Positions 61,819 to 64,000 of a DNA stretch of 64,000 nt are shown here, piece by piece. Both the position numbers and the translations under genes were made by a program. Origin of the DNA: Bacillus sp. UNC41MFS5. GTDB taxonomy: Bacteria; Bacillota; Bacilli; Bacillales_B; DSM-18226. The stretch is taken from assembly GCF_000686805.1 (NCBI RefSeq), contig NZ_JMLP01000020.1:1-64000 (forward strand), given 5' to 3'. Positions within the stretch are counted from its first letter, which is position 1, and each line of letters opens with the position of its first letter. The notes under the pieces were generated by a model. It was not told the DNA's origin, ran no database searches, and was given only the letters and a program-made list of their open reading frames with translations.

Positions 61819-63744
61819 TTAAGATTCATTTAATATCTTAATAATTTCTTCAGCTGATTCACTCTTTATAACTTTTTGGACTGTTGTACTGTTTTCAACT
61901 AAAGCAATAAGCCTTTTATACATCCTATCTAGATCACCCTCAGGTACCTTTCTTATGTTCAACAAGCAAATAAATTGAACCCTATGTTTGTCTGTCCATT
62001 CAATCGGCCTCTTTAATGTGCACACGGTCCAAAATGTTTCATCTGTTTCCGGCGTTAGTGGATGAGGGATGGCCACAAGATTCCCAAAGCAGGTTGGCGC
62101 GACCGCCTCCCTTTCCAAAACCAAATTCACATAATCTTCGGAGACAAGTTTTTGTTTGTATAATTCATCACACATAAAACGGATAACGCTTTCTTTATCC
62201 TTCAAGTCTTTATGAATAAAAACTTTGGATATATCTAAATAGCTCTGACCCTCACACTCTTTTCCAGACGATACTCCCTTCCGAATATTGGAAATATCTC
62301 CTTCCCCTAAAAAGGTATTAACGACTAGTACTGGAACGCCTATCTCTTCTTTTATAGGGATCGTACTAATAATAAAATCAATAGACGATAGATCGTATTC
62401 TTTTAATTGATAATAATTGGTTGTAGCCACAATATCGATTTCATCATTAAATTCATTTCGTAAACGATAAAACAAAAGCCTTGCACTCCCCACACCAGAT
62501 GCACATACCACAAGTACCCGTTTTGCCTTTCTCTGCCTTGTCTTCATTCTTTCTAATGCTACCCCGATATGTAAGGCAATATAAGCAATTTCGTGTTCTC
62601 CTACCTCTCTCTCCAAATATTCTTCGATGCATCTGCTCGCAATAGCAGCCCCCTCAAAGGCACTAGGATATTTTCGTTTAATTTCCTCTAATAATGGATT
62701 CCGAATGTTCATGTTATATCGTAACCTGTTCATTGCAGGCCGAATGTGCAAAGTCAGCGCTTGAATGAATTCGGAATCGTCTTGAAAATCCCAATTTAAT
62801 TCGGTTTTCAACCTTTCCAGCATGCAATGAATGATGGTGCCGAGTTCATCAAATTTACTAAATTCATTCAACGTATTCTTATGTATTAATTTTGTCCCCA
62901 ACAAATGGACAATAATATAATCAATTTCGGATTTTGGAAATTTCAAACCCGTAAAACCCTCTACCTCTCTTACAATTTCATTGGCCACTATTTTTTCAAA
63001 TGGATATTTTCCTATTAAATCTTGTTCAAGGTTTTCAATGACAAATCCTTCTTCAATTCTCTTGCATCCAATTGTGATATGGGTTGCCAAATTTTCGAGT
63101 GCAATGTCTGATACCTCAATTTTGTATTCATTCACTTTTTTTATGATCGTTTCCTTTACCTTTTCAAACAGATTTTGATCCAAAAGTTGAAAGGAATTAC
63201 TGTCAATGTTTAAGTTGCTATTCCGCCGTAAAATATAATTTGAAAAACATAGCCGCTTCATATATTCATCGCCTTCTGTCTGCGAACCATGATGCGGTCT
63301 AGTAACTAACTTTAAATGATAACTTTCCAATAATTCACGGACGATTTTTAAGTCATTTTGAAGCTTTGGCTTGGAAACAAATAGCTCTTCTTCAAGACTT
63401 TCTAATTTTATAGGTTCCTTTTCTAATAAAAATCGTTTTAACATATACAAAACCCGATTTTCCTGTTCGGAAAAATCAGATTGGCTTTCATTTATTGGAT
63501 CATTCGCATTAGAAATAAACTCCTGCTCAAACACTTCATAATCATTTATATCTAATAGATACCCTTTTCCTCGAACGGATTCAATAATGATTCCTAGCGA
63601 AGTGGATTGTGATTGAAGTTCTTTGATCTCAGTACGAATGGTTCTATCACTCACACCAAGTTCTTTGGCCATCCATTCGGCTGTAACAGGTTCTTTCTCC
63701 TTCATTAAAGACAACACGATGTCCTTTTGTCGTTTCGACACCAT
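61819..63744 (-). CDS. licR: PRD-containing transcriptional activator LicR
   Basis: The 641 residues match B. subtilis LicR in length. Order: HTH domains (QKDIVLSLMKEKEPVTAEWMAK.. and a second near 105-165), PRD1 (about 200-300, NLATHITIGCKRIE), PRD2 (about 310-420, TLHIRPAMNRLRYN and AYIALHIGVALERM), an EIIB-like domain (VLVVCASGVGSARLL, about 428-442) and an EIIA-like domain (NLVAIPHPLTP, about 555-565). Phosphorylation by HPr activates and by LicB inactivates, by family. Upstream of licBCA and separated by a terminator; likely activates it through the 20-bp palindrome. Confidence 0.93.
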   Translation of the reverse strand: MVSKRQKDIVLSLMKEKEPVTAEWMAKELGVSDRTIRTEIKELQSQSTSLGIIIESVRGKGYLLDINDYEVFEQEFISNANDPINESQSDFSEQENRVLYMLKRFLLEKEPIKLESLEEELFVSKPKLQNDLKIVRELLESYHLKLVTRPHHGSQTEGDEYMKRLCFSNYILRRNSNLNIDSNSFQLLDQNLFEKVKETIIKKVNEYKIEVSDIALENLATHITIGCKRIEEGFVIENLEQDLIGKYPFEKIVANEIVREVEGFTGLKFPKSEIDYIIVHLLGTKLIHKNTLNEFSKFDELGTIIHCMLERLKTELNWDFQDDSEFIQALTLHIRPAMNRLRYNMNIRNPLLEEIKRKYPSAFEGAAIASRCIEEYLEREVGEHEIAYIALHIGVALERMKTRQRKAKRVLVVCASGVGSARLLFYRLRNEFNDEIDIVATTNYYQLKEYDLSSIDFIISTIPIKEEIGVPVLVVNTFLGEGDISNIRKGVSSGKECEGQSYLDISKVFIHKDLKDKESVIRFMCDELYKQKLVSEDYVNLVLEREAVAPTCFGNLVAIPHPLTPETDETFWTVCTLKRPIEWTDKHRVQFICLLNIRKVPEGDLDRMYKRLIALVENSTTVQKVIKSESAEEIIKILNES

Positions 63745-63856
63745 TTATCTACTCACCTTTCTTAATGAGTTGATCATCATACAATTAACTGCTTCCCATC
63801 TTCCGAGATATAACACACTAATTAAATAATAATAACAGTTTATCTCTTAAAAATTA

Positions 63857-63885
63857 ATGTTATATCTATCAGTCTAAAAGTTCAA
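63857..63885 (-). promoter_or_regulatory. Putative promoter of licR
   Basis: Minus strand: -35 TTGAAC (63880-63885), 17-bp spacer, -10 TAACAT (63857-63862), about 110 bp before licR. The rest of the right edge has no gene. Confidence 0.4.
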
Positions 63886-64000
63886 TTTTCTTTAAAATGT
63901 TAATTCAAAATAATGGATAGGCTTAGATTTTGGGATGATTTACATAAACTGCACATCTCAAAATAAGCAAAAAAAGAAGCTCCCCATAAGTTTACTTAAC

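Noticed and set aside
63960..64000. Possible terminator at the right edge
   Set aside because: Only one arm (AAAAAAGAAGCTCCCC) is inside the window.

Overview
The window reads as a chromosomal segment of a low-GC, endospore-forming Bacillaceae member (Bacillus/Neobacillus-like). Supports for this are: a Bacillus-type 16S rRNA end with tandem rrn promoters, a GlcT-responsive leader with the Bacillus ptsG antiterminator sequence, yeaC-yeaD-yebA-guaA-pbuG in the same order as in B. subtilis, a firmicute type VII secretion locus, and a GerA-type spore germinant receptor operon. Most genes are on the minus strand; one plus-strand block spans about 37.07-44.38 kb. The species assignment is inference.

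Layout. 0-0.5 kb: 5' end of an rRNA operon. 0.6-3.8 kb: glucose PTS permease ptsG with its RAT/terminator and the antiterminator gene glcT. 3.9-7.5 kb: purine salvage, pbuG and guaA, each under its own guanine-type riboswitch with a terminator platform; a PurR-like box pair lies before pbuG. 7.6-12.0 kb: yebA-yeaD-yeaC (transglutaminase-like, DUF58, MoxR ATPase). 12-13 kb: a palindromic MITE-like repeat and a small membrane-anchored protein.

13.2-29.9 kb: a complete type VII (Ess/Yuk) secretion locus transcribed right to left, esxA-esaA-essA-esaB-essB-essC, then small WXG100-like and accessory genes, a 693-residue effector with a pre-toxin TG region and a C-terminal TNT-like (NAD+ glycohydrolase) domain, and a string of small putative immunity genes. 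That string holds a broken immunity copy fused to an orphan fragment of a Jag/KhpB KH domain. A hairpin terminator between esxA and esaA would allow more EsxA than machinery.

30-37 kb: a DUF3967 DNA-binding protein flanked by two near-identical palindromes, a three-copy 21-bp repeat, an orphan lipoprotein of the ABC_sub_bind family, and a gerA-gerB-gerC operon led by an unlisted 43-residue membrane peptide gene. 37-43.7 kb (plus strand): an ABC uptake system with an embedded alkaline-phosphatase-superfamily hydrolase, a DeoR regulator and a HAD phosphatase. This looks like a self-contained system for import and breakdown of a phosphorylated compound. 43.7-44.8 kb: a paired SMR exporter, then remnants of an integrase and a LysR regulator.

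45-50 kb: sucrose uptake and hydrolysis (sacP, sacA, fructokinase) under a LacI-type repressor with three GGAACCGGTTYC operators. 50.3-57.0 kb: two malic enzymes, a KdgT-family transporter and a CitA/DcuS-type two-component system, together pointing to extracellular C4-dicarboxylate (probably malate) sensing and use. 57.3-64 kb: an hxlB pseudogene and a lic-type oligo-beta-glucoside PTS (licBCA, GH1 phospho-beta-glucosidase, LicR activator) with a perfect 20-bp palindrome before licB.

All assignments come from reading the sequence and family knowledge; no searches were run. Start codons were moved from the longest reading frame where the ribosome binding site clearly favoured another.
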